From positions 1,019-65,018 of the forward strand of contig MNCI01030200.1 of the NCBI GenBank assembly GCA_015680685.1: DNA of 64,000 bases. Direction: 5' to 3'. Both the position numbers and the translations under genes were made by a program. Origin of the DNA: Gnetum montanum. Its lineage: Eukaryota; Streptophyta; Gnetopsida; Gnetales; Gnetaceae. Positions 44,862-56,941 of the stretch are shown here, piece after piece (position 1 is the stretch's first letter; each line of letters begins with the position of its first letter). The notes under the pieces were generated by a model. It was not told where the DNA came from. It saw nothing but the letters and a program-made list of their open reading frames with translations, and ran no database searches.

Positions 44862-45030
44862 TGTTAGCCTAGTGGTATGGATCCTGGTCTAGTAACCCCA
44901 TGTCACAAGTTTGATTCTACTAGGTAACACTAAGTTATTCACTTCTACTAGGATGTACCTATGTTTCAATTTTTTTGGGTTTCAACACCCTACCCAAAAA
45001 AATAAAAAATGAAAAGAATTTTAGGATTAA
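44862..45030 (+). mobile_element. tRNA-derived SINE
   Basis: TTAGCCTAGTGGT (44864-44876) contains a perfect polymerase III A box (TRGCNNAGTGG), and AGTTTGATTCTAC (44908-44920) matches most of a B box at tRNA-like spacing. The head does not fold as a full tRNA, and a short tail ends in an A-rich stretch (CCCAAAAAAATAAAAAATG). This is the plan of plant SINEs. Target duplications are not clear. Confidence 0.55.
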
Positions 45031-45032
45031 CA

Positions 45033-45057
45033 ATGACATGTTAACTTAGTGGTATGG
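45033..45057 (+). mobile_element. Second SINE head, cut off by the LTR at 45058
   Basis: GTTAACTTAGTGGTATGG repeats the A-box region of the SINE at 44862 and stops where the LTR starts. The rest of this copy was not found beyond the partner LTR at 63371. Confidence 0.35.
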
Positions 45058-45414
45058 TGTTGGCGATTGTTTGAAACCACCAATGTTATGGAGCCTTCAA
45101 CTTTGCGACCTACAAGGAGTCATGGGATCAAAGGTGTTCTTCAAATAGGGTATAGGTTCTTGCTAGTCTCTAGCAATACCAAGGCCCAAATACCTCCAAA
45201 TAAACTCAATAGTTATGAAATGAACTAGTTGTAAGTATATGTTTGCTGTTGTGAATGTTGGAATGTCTAGATTGTGTATGAAACTATAATTGGCTATCAT
45301 AAAAGAGATTCAACTAACTTTGTCTAATACTGATTTGTTGGAGATCCCTATCTTGTCAAGTAACATAGTCTATATAGTCCCTATATTACTTATTTGTAAC
45401 AAATAAATTTTACA
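45058..45414 (-). repeat. Left LTR (357 bp) of the outer gypsy element
   Basis: It aligns over its full length with 63013-63371, sharing for example CCAAGGCCCAAATACCTCCA. Confidence 0.8.
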
Positions 45415-48044
45415 AAAATATTTTAGCACAATTCTACCAAAGAACTCCTAATTTTCCCCAGAGAGAAAGTTCTACAAGAAAACTAGAAATAGAGCAAGAT
45501 TCAATGGGCTTAGAAAGAAAAAGAAAGAAAAGCATATTCATGTGAAAATTCAAATATTTAAGTAAGATAAATTGATACAAGTAAACATTTCACAATAAAG
45601 CTATTCCTAATTTAATAACTATGAATTTTTCGAACTTTATGAGCTCAATAAGCAATTTCATAAAGACAATCTTATTATACTACCAAAAATTATTGCGTAA
45701 ACTAAAAAGTACAAGTCTCTATTTTGGCTAGTTAATTGTTTTCAAAGATTGCATTCAATAGAGCTTTCAAAATTTTTTGGCAATTTCTTGGTTGAAATAC
45801 CAAGGTAATATAGACTTTAAAAATAAAGAAGCTATTTTAGTCCCATCAAAATATCAAAGATTTTCCTAGATCCTTTATGCTAAGGACAAGCAATTTCATT
45901 GAGACATTACTATTAAATTGCTCTTGAGGATTTCAACAACATGAGCTCTTTTATTACAAATTTTAATAGTAGTCCAATATTGCAAGAAAATAGAGCTATA
46001 AAAGTAACCTAGGATAAATCCCAAAATTAAATGCCAAGCATGATACTATCTAAACTATTAGCTAAGTAACTAAAACAAAATGAGAAGAAAATAACTCATA
46101 AGATTATAACAAGGTAGCCAAATTAATGTATTTAGCAAGCCATTTTACAAAAATTCTTCAAATGTCTTTTCCCAAATCCTCCCCTTCAATTCTACCTTTG
46201 AAGCCTTTTTATAGTGGCTTTGGGTAGTTATAATAATTATGAGAGGTTAAGGATGAGTAACAAATATCTAAAAATTCTAATTTTAACCACCTAAGAAGTT
46301 CCAACTTCCATGGGAAGTTAAGAGAGTTTTAAACCACATTTGGCAAGTGTCTCCTTGGTAATGGAAAAAAATCAAAATTAGCTACAAATATCTTGACTAT
46401 TGGTTATAACTATCATGAAGTTACAACCTCTGGGAAATGTTTCAATTCTCATAGAAAATAAACTGATATTTACCAAATGTTCATAAATCTTCCCTTTTTT
46501 CTAAATCATAATATAGATATCTTTTAAAAGTGTTACTTCAATGTTAAATTAATCTCCTTTATAATGCACCAAAACATCCCAATTGACAATGAGATTAAAT
46601 AGTTTTTTCTTAGCAACTCATCCATGCAATGGCTAATCCTTGTGGTAATAAGATCAACTTTTAGGCCTGATGAAACATTTGTTTTAATAAAATTATGCTA
46701 GGTTTCATAGTTTCATAGGTGTAAACATCATTACAGTAACTAGTAACTTCTTCACACCAATAATGGAGGCGGCATTTACATGGATTCGAGGTGATGTTCA
46801 GCTTCTTTTGTGATCAAATTTCCCTAATTCACTACAACATGCTCAGGCTTGTGCTTCCCATAGAATTTCAATGGAATCCCCAATGTTACCCCTACAATGA
46901 CAACTACTAGGTGGAAATAGCAATGCACCAATGCAAGAAACATCTAGAAGAATGGTGATAAGTGGGAGAAAAAAGTACAAGCCATAGAAGTATTATTAAA
47001 CTAAACCCTAATCCTTGCCTCTATAAACGAATCATATCTAGGCAAAAACACAATTTTCATCTACTTAGGAATTGGCCATAGGTTTTGGCGCTGAGAATTC
47101 TTAGATTTAAACATGCAATTTGGATCATTGCCACTGGTTTCACTTACTTTGGTATAGAGTAAAGAATCAAAAATATCCACCATTATTGGAGATTACAATG
47201 CAAAATTCATTTTTAATTTCTACTAATAGCACATAGAAATTCATCATGGAATATATGCCTTTGTTTTTCCATCATTTTTTAACTAGGAGAAACATCATTG
47301 CTTCATTGTATGCCATCATAATAGGCTTATCCAAGAAGGCTAAATACATGTTATTCATTAGGAATCACAGCTACCATTCATCTGGATTTGTGATCATTTT
47401 ACTTTCCTTAATTAAATTATTTTGTTGTCCAAGTTATACCAAGATATCTTTCATCTTGTAATAGCATTCTCTATTTCAATCTCGTAGTAACCTAAATTTC
47501 TGCCTCTTATCTTTAATTTTCATTGTTTCACTAGTAAATGTAGTAGCATAGAAAATTCTTGAATCATCAAATTGGATTCAAAATCAACTGATTAATTTGC
47601 TAACAATTTAAGAAATTTTTTTGAAATTTATCAACAAGAGATAGCTATCATCCAATTTTACTTATAGAATCCTGTTGGGTAGAGCATATTTTTATTCTTT
47701 GATGAGCAATGCCTTCATCTGGTATATGTCACAAAAGTTCTAAAGATTTTCCTGAAGATACAATTGTCTAGGCTGTTGGTTGTAAGAAAAATGGATGATA
47801 ATTTTTGTGGTGAATTGGAATTGTTTACTTTAATAAAGATAACTTTTCCTTTGAAGACAATTCAAATGATGAACCAATATTTGTTACTTTGTACATTTCA
47901 CCCTTATGAGAAAAAGAATTGAATTTTGCAGCATCTTTGTGATGGACGTTGTGTCCTTTTTCCCAAAATGTTGAGTCCTCAACAGTAATTTTAACATCAG
48001 CAGAGAAGAAAACTCATTATAAAAATCACTCAATATGTCTTTAT
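45415..48044 (-). other. 3' interior of the outer element, no domain recognised
   Basis: AT-rich with short frames on both strands. No clear polypurine tract borders the LTR. I see no protein family here. Confidence 0.35.
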
Positions 48045-48049
48045 ATAAC
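48045..48049. repeat. Target site duplication of the nested element (ATAAC), left copy
   Basis: ATAAC precedes the LTR start at 48050 and recurs at 56937-56941 right after the other LTR. Confidence 0.85.
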
Positions 48050-49851
48050 TATGTATGCCAACATTTCCCATGCTATCGCATGTGGTCATGAACTTTAAGT
48101 TCCAATCCCATAACAATTAGAAATTCTATAAGTTATTACCCAATACAAACTAATTGTAATAGTAACATAGATAAAGCAAGGTACGCTCAACAAGTAGGTA
48201 GGTACATGGAATACATAATGGTGAATTTGGAATTTAATTTTGGAAGATGCATTGGTTTGCATTTTTAACATCTTTTTTTTAAAAAAAAGGATTCCAAGTA
48301 GTGTTAACAATTACCTCTTAGTGAATTGAACATAGGTTAGTTAACAAGTTTAAATCATTAACTATTAATGCTTAAAATTTAAATAATAAAATACCATTTT
48401 CAAAATCTTCTACCATCCATGTCATTTTGCTATCATTTATTGAGGTTACAAATCTAGAATTTTCTAAAAATACAATAGTAACTACCATGAAAACAATGGA
48501 AGTAACATTGGAGAATGTGGCTTAGTACATTTTCATTTTAACATTTGGTCAAAGGAGCTTGTTCTAAGTGGTTGTATTTGAGTTGGTCGTTGGCCATTAC
48601 CTACCATTTTTGCAGTGATTTGATTTGCTAGATTTGTTGGTAGGAAGGCCAAGAATAAAATAGAAGTATCCAATAAACCTTTGCAACTTCAATGAAAAGG
48701 ATAGCATGCAAGATAGAGGGACAACAGTTTCACAAACATTGGGCAATTAAATATTTTTTTTATGTTTTTGAATTTTAAATTTTTTTGGTTACTTTCCTTT
48801 CTTGGTTTCATGGCTCTAATTTTGCATATCACCTTTTCAAAGTTAACCTTTATAACTTTTAATAATGTCTCTCTAATCCTATAATTATTATCCATTTTAT
48901 CATAATTATAATATAGGCGCTTAATAATAAAAGTGATGTTTTTTTGAAAATCATTAAATAACTTAAGGTAAAATAAATGTTTAGTGTTCCTTGTCTATTC
49001 AACTTTCTCTTTTCTAGTAGACTCTATGGAAAGCAGAATTGGTGAAGTTGAAGCAACAATAGAAGAGAGAAGCAAGAGGGGGAAACCCTAAGAACCATTT
49101 TTAAAATTTTTGGCAGTGGATGTTACAATGGACGTTATGCATAGGTAGTAATTACCATGGCTATGACACATGGATGGTGGCTCCTTATGTGACAAAAAAG
49201 TCCTTATAAATTCCTTGGCAAGGAAAGAGGAAAAAGGGAACAAGGACAAAGAAGGATAAGCTACAATGGTGGAAGGATTTCTAAGGCTAGCTACAAAGGA
49301 GAAATCCCAGGGTTCTTTCTATTTCTTATCAACTATTTGATGGCATCCCAAAGGTAGTTTGGTGTGGACCAGTGAGTAGCTCTGAGAGCAAGAGGTTGCA
49401 GTCTTGTTAGAAGAGGTGTGCTACTTGCAGGCACAAGAGACTAAGGTTGCACAAGAAGTTATTCCATTTGATGTTCATTTCTAAGCTAAGTCTTTGTTTA
49501 TCTTGCTATGTTATTTAAATTTTTGTATTTTAGCCTTGATCTCTATTGTATGGTTGAAACATAGAACATGTGTTTCTTAAAACTCTGATTAATCTTGTTA
49601 GTTGTTTAATGCTTTTATTTCATGCTAATGCCTTTACTAAAAAAAATTACTACTTCCTTTCCAAGTTGTTATTAACTAAACCTATTAAAATTTATTAGTC
49701 TTTAAACATTATTTTTTACAAAACACCACGTTGCCCTCCTTGTTGAGACTATTCCTTGGTTTCCATACCCATAGGATAGGTGCCCTATGCAATAGTCTCT
49801 TTAAACAGTTTTTTTTTGGGTGTTGATGTGTCCAAAATTTATGCATCAATA
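48050..49851 (+). repeat. 5' LTR of the nested element, 1802 bp
   Basis: It aligns with 55129-56936. The terminal TGTTGATA has decayed to TATGTATG on the left; the right end reads ATGCATCAATA. Confidence 0.9.
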
Positions 49852-49853
49852 CC

Positions 49854-49878
49854 TTTTTGATGCTAGAAAGAGGGTTTG
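49854..49878 (+). other. Primer-binding site of the nested element
   Basis: TTTGATGCTAGAAAGAGGGT corresponds to the TTGGTGCTAGAAGGAGGG site of the Tat element with two changes. Confidence 0.65.
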
Positions 49879-49879
49879 A

Positions 49880-50560
49880 TTTTGTTTCATTTTCCTAATT
49901 TTGTTTTGTTTCTCATTCCTATTTCAGTTTCAAGACTTGTTTCTATTTATCTTTTTTGCTAAATATCTCTATTTTTCAATCTTTGGACATTTCTATTCTT
50001 AGTTCTATCTAAAAATATCCACTTTCAACCCTTGTTTTGGAAATTTTTATTCTCATGCACTATTATTTTCTATCTTTGTTTCTTAAGCTTCATTTTCATA
50101 ATCTTGTTGCTTTTCCTATGGTCCTTATTGAAAATATCTATTCCTTAGTTCTTTGAAGCCCCTATTCGTAAAAACAAAATCTTTCTCCTTTATTTTATAG
50201 GAATTTCTAAGCCCTTTATTTTCTATTTTTTAAAAAAGTCTATTTCTTAAAAATTTCATTTCTTGTTACTCAAGTCCCATTTCCCATTTCTAATCCTATA
50301 TTCAAATTTATCCTTTAAACCCTTGTTTTCGAGTCCCATTTTCAAATATATACTCTAGTGGTCCTTACCTCAAATTGAACTTTGGTAAGATTTATGTCAT
50401 TCTGCTTTTACTTTACTTTTCTAAAATTCCATATTTTTTGTTTTATTTGCAATTTTAGTTTTCCTTTTAAAAATAAAAATAAAAAAATAGTATTTAAGTA
50501 TTTTTCTATCTTATTTAATTTTATAGTTTTCTAGCATTTATGTTTTTTAATCTTTCATTT
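49880..50560 (+). other. T-rich untranslated leader of the nested element
   Basis: Pyrimidine-rich on the plus strand, with TTTCTATTTC-like words and no open frame of note, up to the gag ATG at 50562. Confidence 0.5.
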
Positions 50561-50561
50561 T

Positions 50562-51770
50562 ATGAGTAACTCCTCCCATAAACCATCTCAACAAAGAGCT
50601 CTTACTTTTGCCCCTAATCAACTAGCTACTTATTGCTTTACCTTAAGAAAACAACAAGCTTTGCAATTTTCAAGTTCTATCTCTAGAAGAATTCAAACTA
50701 AGATGGTAGTCAATCAACCCTCAGCTCCCTTGGTGAGTGACCCCTTTAACTTCACAAACTATCATGATATTTCAAAACCACTTCAAAACATAAATCTATT
50801 CTTTGATCCCACATCCTATACTAGTGATGTTTGTCAACATATACAATGTTTTGAAACCTTACTAGGCATCCATAATATTATCCAAAATGACAGTGTGTAG
50901 GGTCTTTGTGAAAACTTTTAGAAGCAAAGCCACCCAATTGGTTTTGATGCTCCCTAATGTCTTGATCAGCTCATTGCAAGAGTTTAAAAATAAGTTCCTA
51001 CTTCAATTCGATAAGTTCACTAGCCCTACCTTAGCACTAAGCAATTTTACAAGCCTAAAAAAGCTACCTAGGGAAAACATTCGTGAATACAATCTAAGGT
51101 TCCTCCATCAACTTTCTTATGTGATAAATGAGATGCATTTGCAACCTAATGATATCCTTAATTTCTATCTCTCTACCATTTATCCATTTTTTGCCTATCA
51201 TTAAATTTGATTCCAATGTAACAAAGATATAAGAAGCAACGGTTAAAGCTGTTGAGTTAGAGAAAATTACCTTAATCAATAGCATTCAAACTCAATTTAG
51301 GATTATGAATGTTGAATCCTATATAGTCTACCTATTTAGCATCACAAGTTTTCCCAATGACTAATACTTTATTCCAAACTCCCACTCATCTTCAAATGAC
51401 TCAACCTATAAATAGCTATTTGCAAGGTCCCAAATCCTCTTCATTTTTACCACCAAATGTTGATTTAAGTGATAATCAATCAAAAGCTTTGATCCAATCC
51501 ATGATAAATCCAAATGGAATATCTAATCCTAATACATCTACTTGTCAAACAAAAAACCAAATGACACAAATATTAGCTTCACTTCAAAAGCTTTCCAATG
51601 AAGTAGTTGAACTAAAGTGAAATAATAATAAAGCCCCTATACAATCTAAAAAATTAAGCACATCAATAGATGATGATTATTGTCATCTTCATAACACTAG
51701 GCAACATTCTGAGAAAACATATCCTCAATTTTTATTACTATATAGTGACAATGCCCAAAGTTAACAAAAT
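50562..51770 (+). pseudogene. gag of the nested element
   Basis: The ATG at 50562 opens 112 codons. After a frame change at about 50890 the capsid-like part reads 'L-Q-E-F-K-N-K-F-L-L-Q-F-D' and 'N-I-R-E-Y-N-L-R-F-L'. At about 51677-51720 a knuckle C-H-L-H-N-T-R-Q-H-S-E-K-T-Y has the Tat-like C-x2-H-x4-H spacing with the last Cys replaced by Tyr. Stops separate the segments. Confidence 0.65.
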
Positions 51771-52103
51771 GGAAGAACCCCAATTATGGTCTTGAAGATA
51801 CCTCATGAAACAAAAAATGAAGAAGTTCCCTCATTGGAATAAATCACAATAAGTGATCCCAACCAACATAACACTCGCTACCATAGACTTAGTGACATTA
51901 TGAACACTACACAATAACAAACTAGGAATAATTCTTATACCCCTCCCAACAGAAGAGCTCCTAGTCAAAATAACACAAATAATCACACTAGACAATCCCA
52001 AGCAAACAACCCATAATGACCAAACTCTCCTTCTATAATTAGAATAACTCCACCTCAACGAGAAGCAAAAGATGAACATAAATCTTATGACCTAGTTGAA
52101 TAT

Positions 52104-52640
52104 TTGAAAAGAGTTAAAGTCAACATTTCAATGTATGATCTTCTACATTTTAATGAAATAAAAGATGTGATTCAAAAGATAGCTCATACACCTAAAACCA
52201 ATAAAGAAAAATCTCCAACAATTAAAAGACAAGTTCATTTTACAAAAAGTCCTAATGCTTTATCAATACAAAATTCAAGAAATTTTATGCCTAATAAGAA
52301 AGATCAACCACCTTTCTTAACAACTTTGGTCATTTTTGGAAAGAATGTTCACAATTGTTTAATAGATTCTGGAGCAACTATTAGTGTCATGACACTTGAG
52401 GTATTTAAAACATTAGGAGCACAAATGCTACCACAAGTAAGAAGTGTGATACAACTTGATGGATCTAATGTACTTGTGGTAGGATTATTAAAGGGAGTAA
52501 AAGTACAACTTAAACAATACCCTACTTTTACATGTTATACAGGTATTTTAGTAATTAATATGTCATCCACTTATGGTATGCTTCTATCTAGGACTTTCGA
52601 AGTCAAGTTTGGGGGCTTTTTTAGGTTAAATTTATTATAA
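52104..52640 (+). pseudogene. Aspartic protease region of the nested element
   Basis: A 178-codon open frame contains the intact active-site motif C-L-I-D-S-G-A-T-I-S-V-M (about 52354-52390), followed by the flap and 'I-L-V-I-N-M-S-S-T-Y-G-M-L-L-S-R'. It is the best preserved domain of this element. Confidence 0.8.
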
Positions 52641-52659
52641 TTATTAATTATACCAAGAG

Positions 52660-53751
52660 AACCTTTTTATTAACAAGTGTAACATCTTTTAATCAACAAA
52701 ATAAATCTTTGGAAAATCAAAATAGTAATCTTTATATTGGAGTTATTGAAGATGGACATGGTAAACATGTTATAAATGACCATATATAGATTCCACCCAA
52801 CACTATTAAACTTTTAGAGAATGTAAAGAAATTTATGATGATGCTTACCTTATTATCAACATTGATGTAAAAAGATTTCTTTTGGGTGACTCTCTACCAT
52901 TAGGAGAGGAAAGAGATATAAAAGATATTTTAACCATTAAAAAATTAGAAGGTGTGTGAAATTTTGATAACATATCCATTAAACATATTCCTAGAGAGGA
53001 AAATTATGTTCTTGATGCATTAGCTCAAATGGCCACTACTTTAGATGTTCCTTTTAGACACAATGCTTGGGATTCTAAAAGAATTATTAAAAAGGTTAAC
53101 TTCTACTCTATTCCAGATAATGTCTTTTCTTTCTTTCTAAGTTTTAATGATGATGATCATATTCATGAATTTTTACTTTCCAATGGTGAATTTAGCGATT
53201 AATGTTTTAAAGTCTCTTAAATTAATGAAGAAGCTATGTTAGTGGATGTCATATTTTTCAAATAAGATCTCTCCTATAATAGCAACTAGAGAAGCTTTAT
53301 TTTATGACTTACAAAAATTTAGACCTATTAGACCTAACATTAAAACTTGGATGAAAGAAGAAATTGATGAACTTTTAGAATCCAAAATTATTTATCTTGT
53401 GAAACATTCAAGTTGGACATCAAATTCATTGCATGTTAGAAAATTATTATGTATTGATTTTCATAACCTTAATCATCAATTGTTAAAAGATGGTTTGACA
53501 AGAAATATATAGGAAAATTCTTTAAAATAGAAGATCTACTCCTAAAAAGAGATAAAGCATTTGGTCAAACAGGCCCTCAAAGTAAGTTTTCTCTTATTTG
53601 GTTAGGTCAATACCAAGTTATAGATGTCATTGACCCCAATGTGTACAAAGTTGCTAATTTGCAAGGATACAAATTAAATAGAAATTTTAATGCATTTCAT
53701 TTAGAGAATTTATACTCAGGTGCCCCACATGGACACCTAGTAGATCCCTAG
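52660..53751 (+). pseudogene. Scrambled pol remnant: RNase H end, RT start, integrase end
   Basis: Reading along: 'K-H-I-P-R-E-E-N-Y-V-L-D-A-L-A' (RNase H C-terminus, about 52980-53030), then 'R-P-I-R-P-N-I-K-T-W-M-K-E-E-I-D-E-L-L' with 'L-C-I-D-F-H-N-L-N' (RT N-terminus, 53300-53480), then 'K-R-D-K-A-F-G-Q' and 'F-S-L-I-W-L-G-Q-Y-Q-V' (integrase C-terminus, 53540-53700). The usual order is RT, RNase H, integrase, so an RNase H end before the RT start implies deletion plus rearrangement, or that the first fragment is an unrelated look-alike. Confidence 0.55.
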
Positions 53752-55108
53752 TTTCATGCTTTCTTCTCTTTTTTCATGCATTTCATTGGTATATAGTTGC
53801 ATTTGCATATTTTCTTTGCATTTCCATCATCTCTTTCTTATCATTTTGGCCTTGGTTTGATTTGTGCTTTTCATATTATTTTAGTAATAATTATTATCAT
53901 TTGAGTTGATAAGTATTGGATCATTATAATACCATTTGAACATAATGCAAGTATAATGCTTTATATGCTATATCATACTTATTATCTAAAATCTCTTTAT
54001 ATGATATACATTAATATTTCATTGATTCTTCCCAATCTATTTCAAGGTAAAATGTTATAAGTTATGCGTGATTATAGAGGATGGGACTTATGCTAACTTA
54101 TCATGTGAATGTGAATGTAGGATATGTGAGTTTGGAAAATGATTAGCCACGATCATTAGGTGACCTTGGAAAATTCCATTTCCCCCCTCATAAGCCCCAA
54201 CTCTCATGTGTGATGATTCATAGATATTTTGTGAGTAACAAGGTGAAGTGTGTTCCTTTCACTTGAAAACCCTTATCCACCCAAGAGACTTGCTATGATG
54301 CCATCTAGATTATAATTAAAGGGCACATGCATAAGGGTTGAACTGCACCATGGGAAAATTTTTGAAAGAATCATATTCTTGGGTAGTGCAACTAATTGAC
54401 CAGGCTCATGTTGGAATTTCTACCTTAAGAATGAAGTATACCATGAGCAAAGTTTCCTCAAAAAGAAAAAAAACAATAAAAGAAAAAGAATGAGGACCAT
54501 GTTCATTGGCATAGTAATAAGTTCTTGAGTGTGATGTGATCTGGTAGAAATCCTTACCCTAGCCTTCATTTGCCCTCTTAAACCTATATTCCCAAAATTT
54601 AAAAAAGACAAAAGAAAATATTTCCTTCCCATTTCCTGATTTTTCTCATTTTCCCTTATCCTTTTTCACTCATTCCATTTCTAAACTTCCAAAACAAAAA
54701 CAATTCCAAGAAAAAATTTGAAAGTTGTGGCTAGCTATAATCTAAGATAAGCATGTCCTCTTCATTAAATTTGGTATAAATATTGTACTCAAAGTAGTCC
54801 ACATACTTTTTACTTTTACTTTGTGAGATGATTGGGAATGAGATCATCATTATAAATTAATATATATACACTTAAATTTTTGATTTATAAAGATTATATA
54901 TTTAGATGTTGATTAATCATGGTGGTGTGATGAAGGGTGGCCCATGTCTTGTGCTCTTTTAATTATGTGATTACTTTAATCATTTTTATAGTTTACTTTC
55001 TAATTTCATTTCATCATTATTTTATGATTTTTGGGTTTCTTTGTATCTTACATATTCATCCATCCTTTTAAATTTCTATTCTTTTACTATCCTTGCACTT
55101 GCATGCAA
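53752..55108 (+). other. 3' non-coding region of the nested element
   Basis: AT-rich, with short frames only. No extra ORF is recognised. Confidence 0.5.
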
Positions 55109-55128
55109 TTATAAGTTTGGGGGATAGG
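55109..55128 (+). other. Polypurine tract of the nested element
   Basis: TATAAGTTTGGGGGATAGG immediately precedes the LTR start TGTTGATAC. Confidence 0.7.
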
Positions 55129-56936
55129 TGTTGATACTAACATCTCCCATGCTATTGCACAAGGCCATGAACTTTAAGTTCCAATCCCATAACAATTAGA
55201 AATTTTATAGGTTATTACCCAATGAAAATTAATTGTAATAGTAACATAAATAAATCAAGGTACACTTAACAAGTAGGTAGGTACATGGGATACAAAATGG
55301 TAAAATTGGAATTTAATTCTTGAAGATGATTAGTTTGCATATTTAACATCCTTTTTCTAAAAAAGGATTCTAAGAAGTGTTGAAAATTACCTCTCAGTGA
55401 ATTGAACACTGGTTAGTTAACAAGTTTAAATCCTTAACTATTAATGCTCAAAATATAAATAATAAAGTACCATTTTCAATGTATTCTACCATCCATGCCA
55501 TTCTGTTGCTATTTCTTAAGGTTACAAACCTAGAATCTTCCAAAAATACAATAGTAACTACCACAAAAAAAATGGAAGTAACATTGGAGAATGTGGCTTT
55601 GTACATTTTCATGGTAATGTTTGGTCAAAGGAGCTTGTTCTAAGTGCTTGGTATGTGAGTTGGATGTTGGCCATTACCTACCATTTCTACGATGATTGAT
55701 TTGCTGGATTCATTGGTAGGAAGGCTAACAATAAAACAAAAGTATTTAATAAACCTTTGTAACTCCAACAAAAAAGACAATATCCAAGACATAGGGACAA
55801 TAGTTTCACAAATATTGGATAGATAATTCTTTTTTTAATGTTTCTACATTTTAAATTCTTTTGGTTAGTTTTCTTTCCTAGTTTTATGGCTTTGATTCTA
55901 CATATCACCTTTCTAAGGTTAACCTTTATAAGCTCTAATAACGTTTTTCTAATCCCATAATTATTATCCATTTTATCATAATGATAATATAGGCCCTTAA
56001 TAATAAAAGCAATGTTTCTTTCAAAATCATTAAATAAATTAAGGTAAAATAAACTTTTAGTGTTCCTTGTTTATTTAACTTTTTCTTTTTTGGCAAATTC
56101 TATGGGAAGAAAAATGGGAAAAGTTGAAGCAAAAATAGAAAGGAAAAGAAAGAGGGGGAAATCCCAAGAAACATTTCTAAAATTTTGTGGAGGTGGATGT
56201 TACAATGGATGTTACGTATGGGTAATAATTTCCATGGCTATTATGCATAGGTGGTGGCTCCTCATGTGCTAGATTAGTCCTTATAACTTCCTTGGCAAGG
56301 AATGAGAACAAAGGAAATAGGGAGGAAGAAGGTTGAGCTACAATGATGGAAGGATTTCCAGGGCTATCTATGTAAGAGAAATCCTAGGGTTCTTTCTAAT
56401 TCTTGTTAACTATTTGGTGGCATCCCAGAGGTAGTTTGATGTGGAGAAGTGAGGAAATCTGAGAGACAGAGGTTGTAGTCTTGCTAGAGAAGGTGTGTTA
56501 CTTGCAGGCAAAAGTGACCAAGGCTACACAAGGAGTTGTTCCATTTGGTTCTCATTTCTAAATTAATTCTTTGTTTATCCTACTATGTTATTTAAATTTC
56601 TATATTCTAGCCTTGATCTCTGTTGTATGGTTGAAATACAAATCTTGTATTTCTTAAAATGTTAATTAATCTTGTTAGTTGTTTAATGCTTTTATTTCAT
56701 GCTAGTGTCTTTACTAAAGTTTTTAAAATGAATTACTACTTTTTTGCTAAGTTATTGTGGACTGAACCTATTAAAATTTATTGTTGTCTTTAGATGTTAC
56801 ATTTTACGAAACACCATGTTGCCTTTCGAGATGAGACTATTCTTAGATTTTCATACCTATGTGAGAGGTGTCCTAGCAATAGTCTCTTTAAAGAAGTTTT
56901 TTGGGTGTTGATGTGTTCAAAATTTACACATCAACA
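55129..56936 (+). repeat. 3' LTR of the nested element, 1808 bp
   Basis: It starts TGTTGATAC and ends CACATCAACA, an imperfect terminal inverted pair, followed by the ATAAC duplication. Confidence 0.9.
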
Positions 56937-56941
56937 ATAAC

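Larger units (their letters stand above)
48050..56936 (+). mobile_element. Nested Ty3/gypsy element with 1.8-kb LTRs, internally deleted
   Basis: It is 8.9 kb with LTRs of 1802 and 1808 bp and a perfect ATAAC target duplication. On the plus strand it has a primer-binding site at about 49856, gag from 50562, protease to 52640, fragments of RNase H, reverse transcriptase and integrase C-terminus to 53750, and a polypurine tract before 55129. Most of the reverse transcriptase, RNase H and the integrase core are missing, so it would have needed another element's enzymes to move. Confidence 0.9.

Noticed and set aside
44864-44935. A genuine tRNA gene
   Set aside because: A and B boxes are present but no acceptor stem pairs and the B box is imperfect; it continues into a SINE-like tail.
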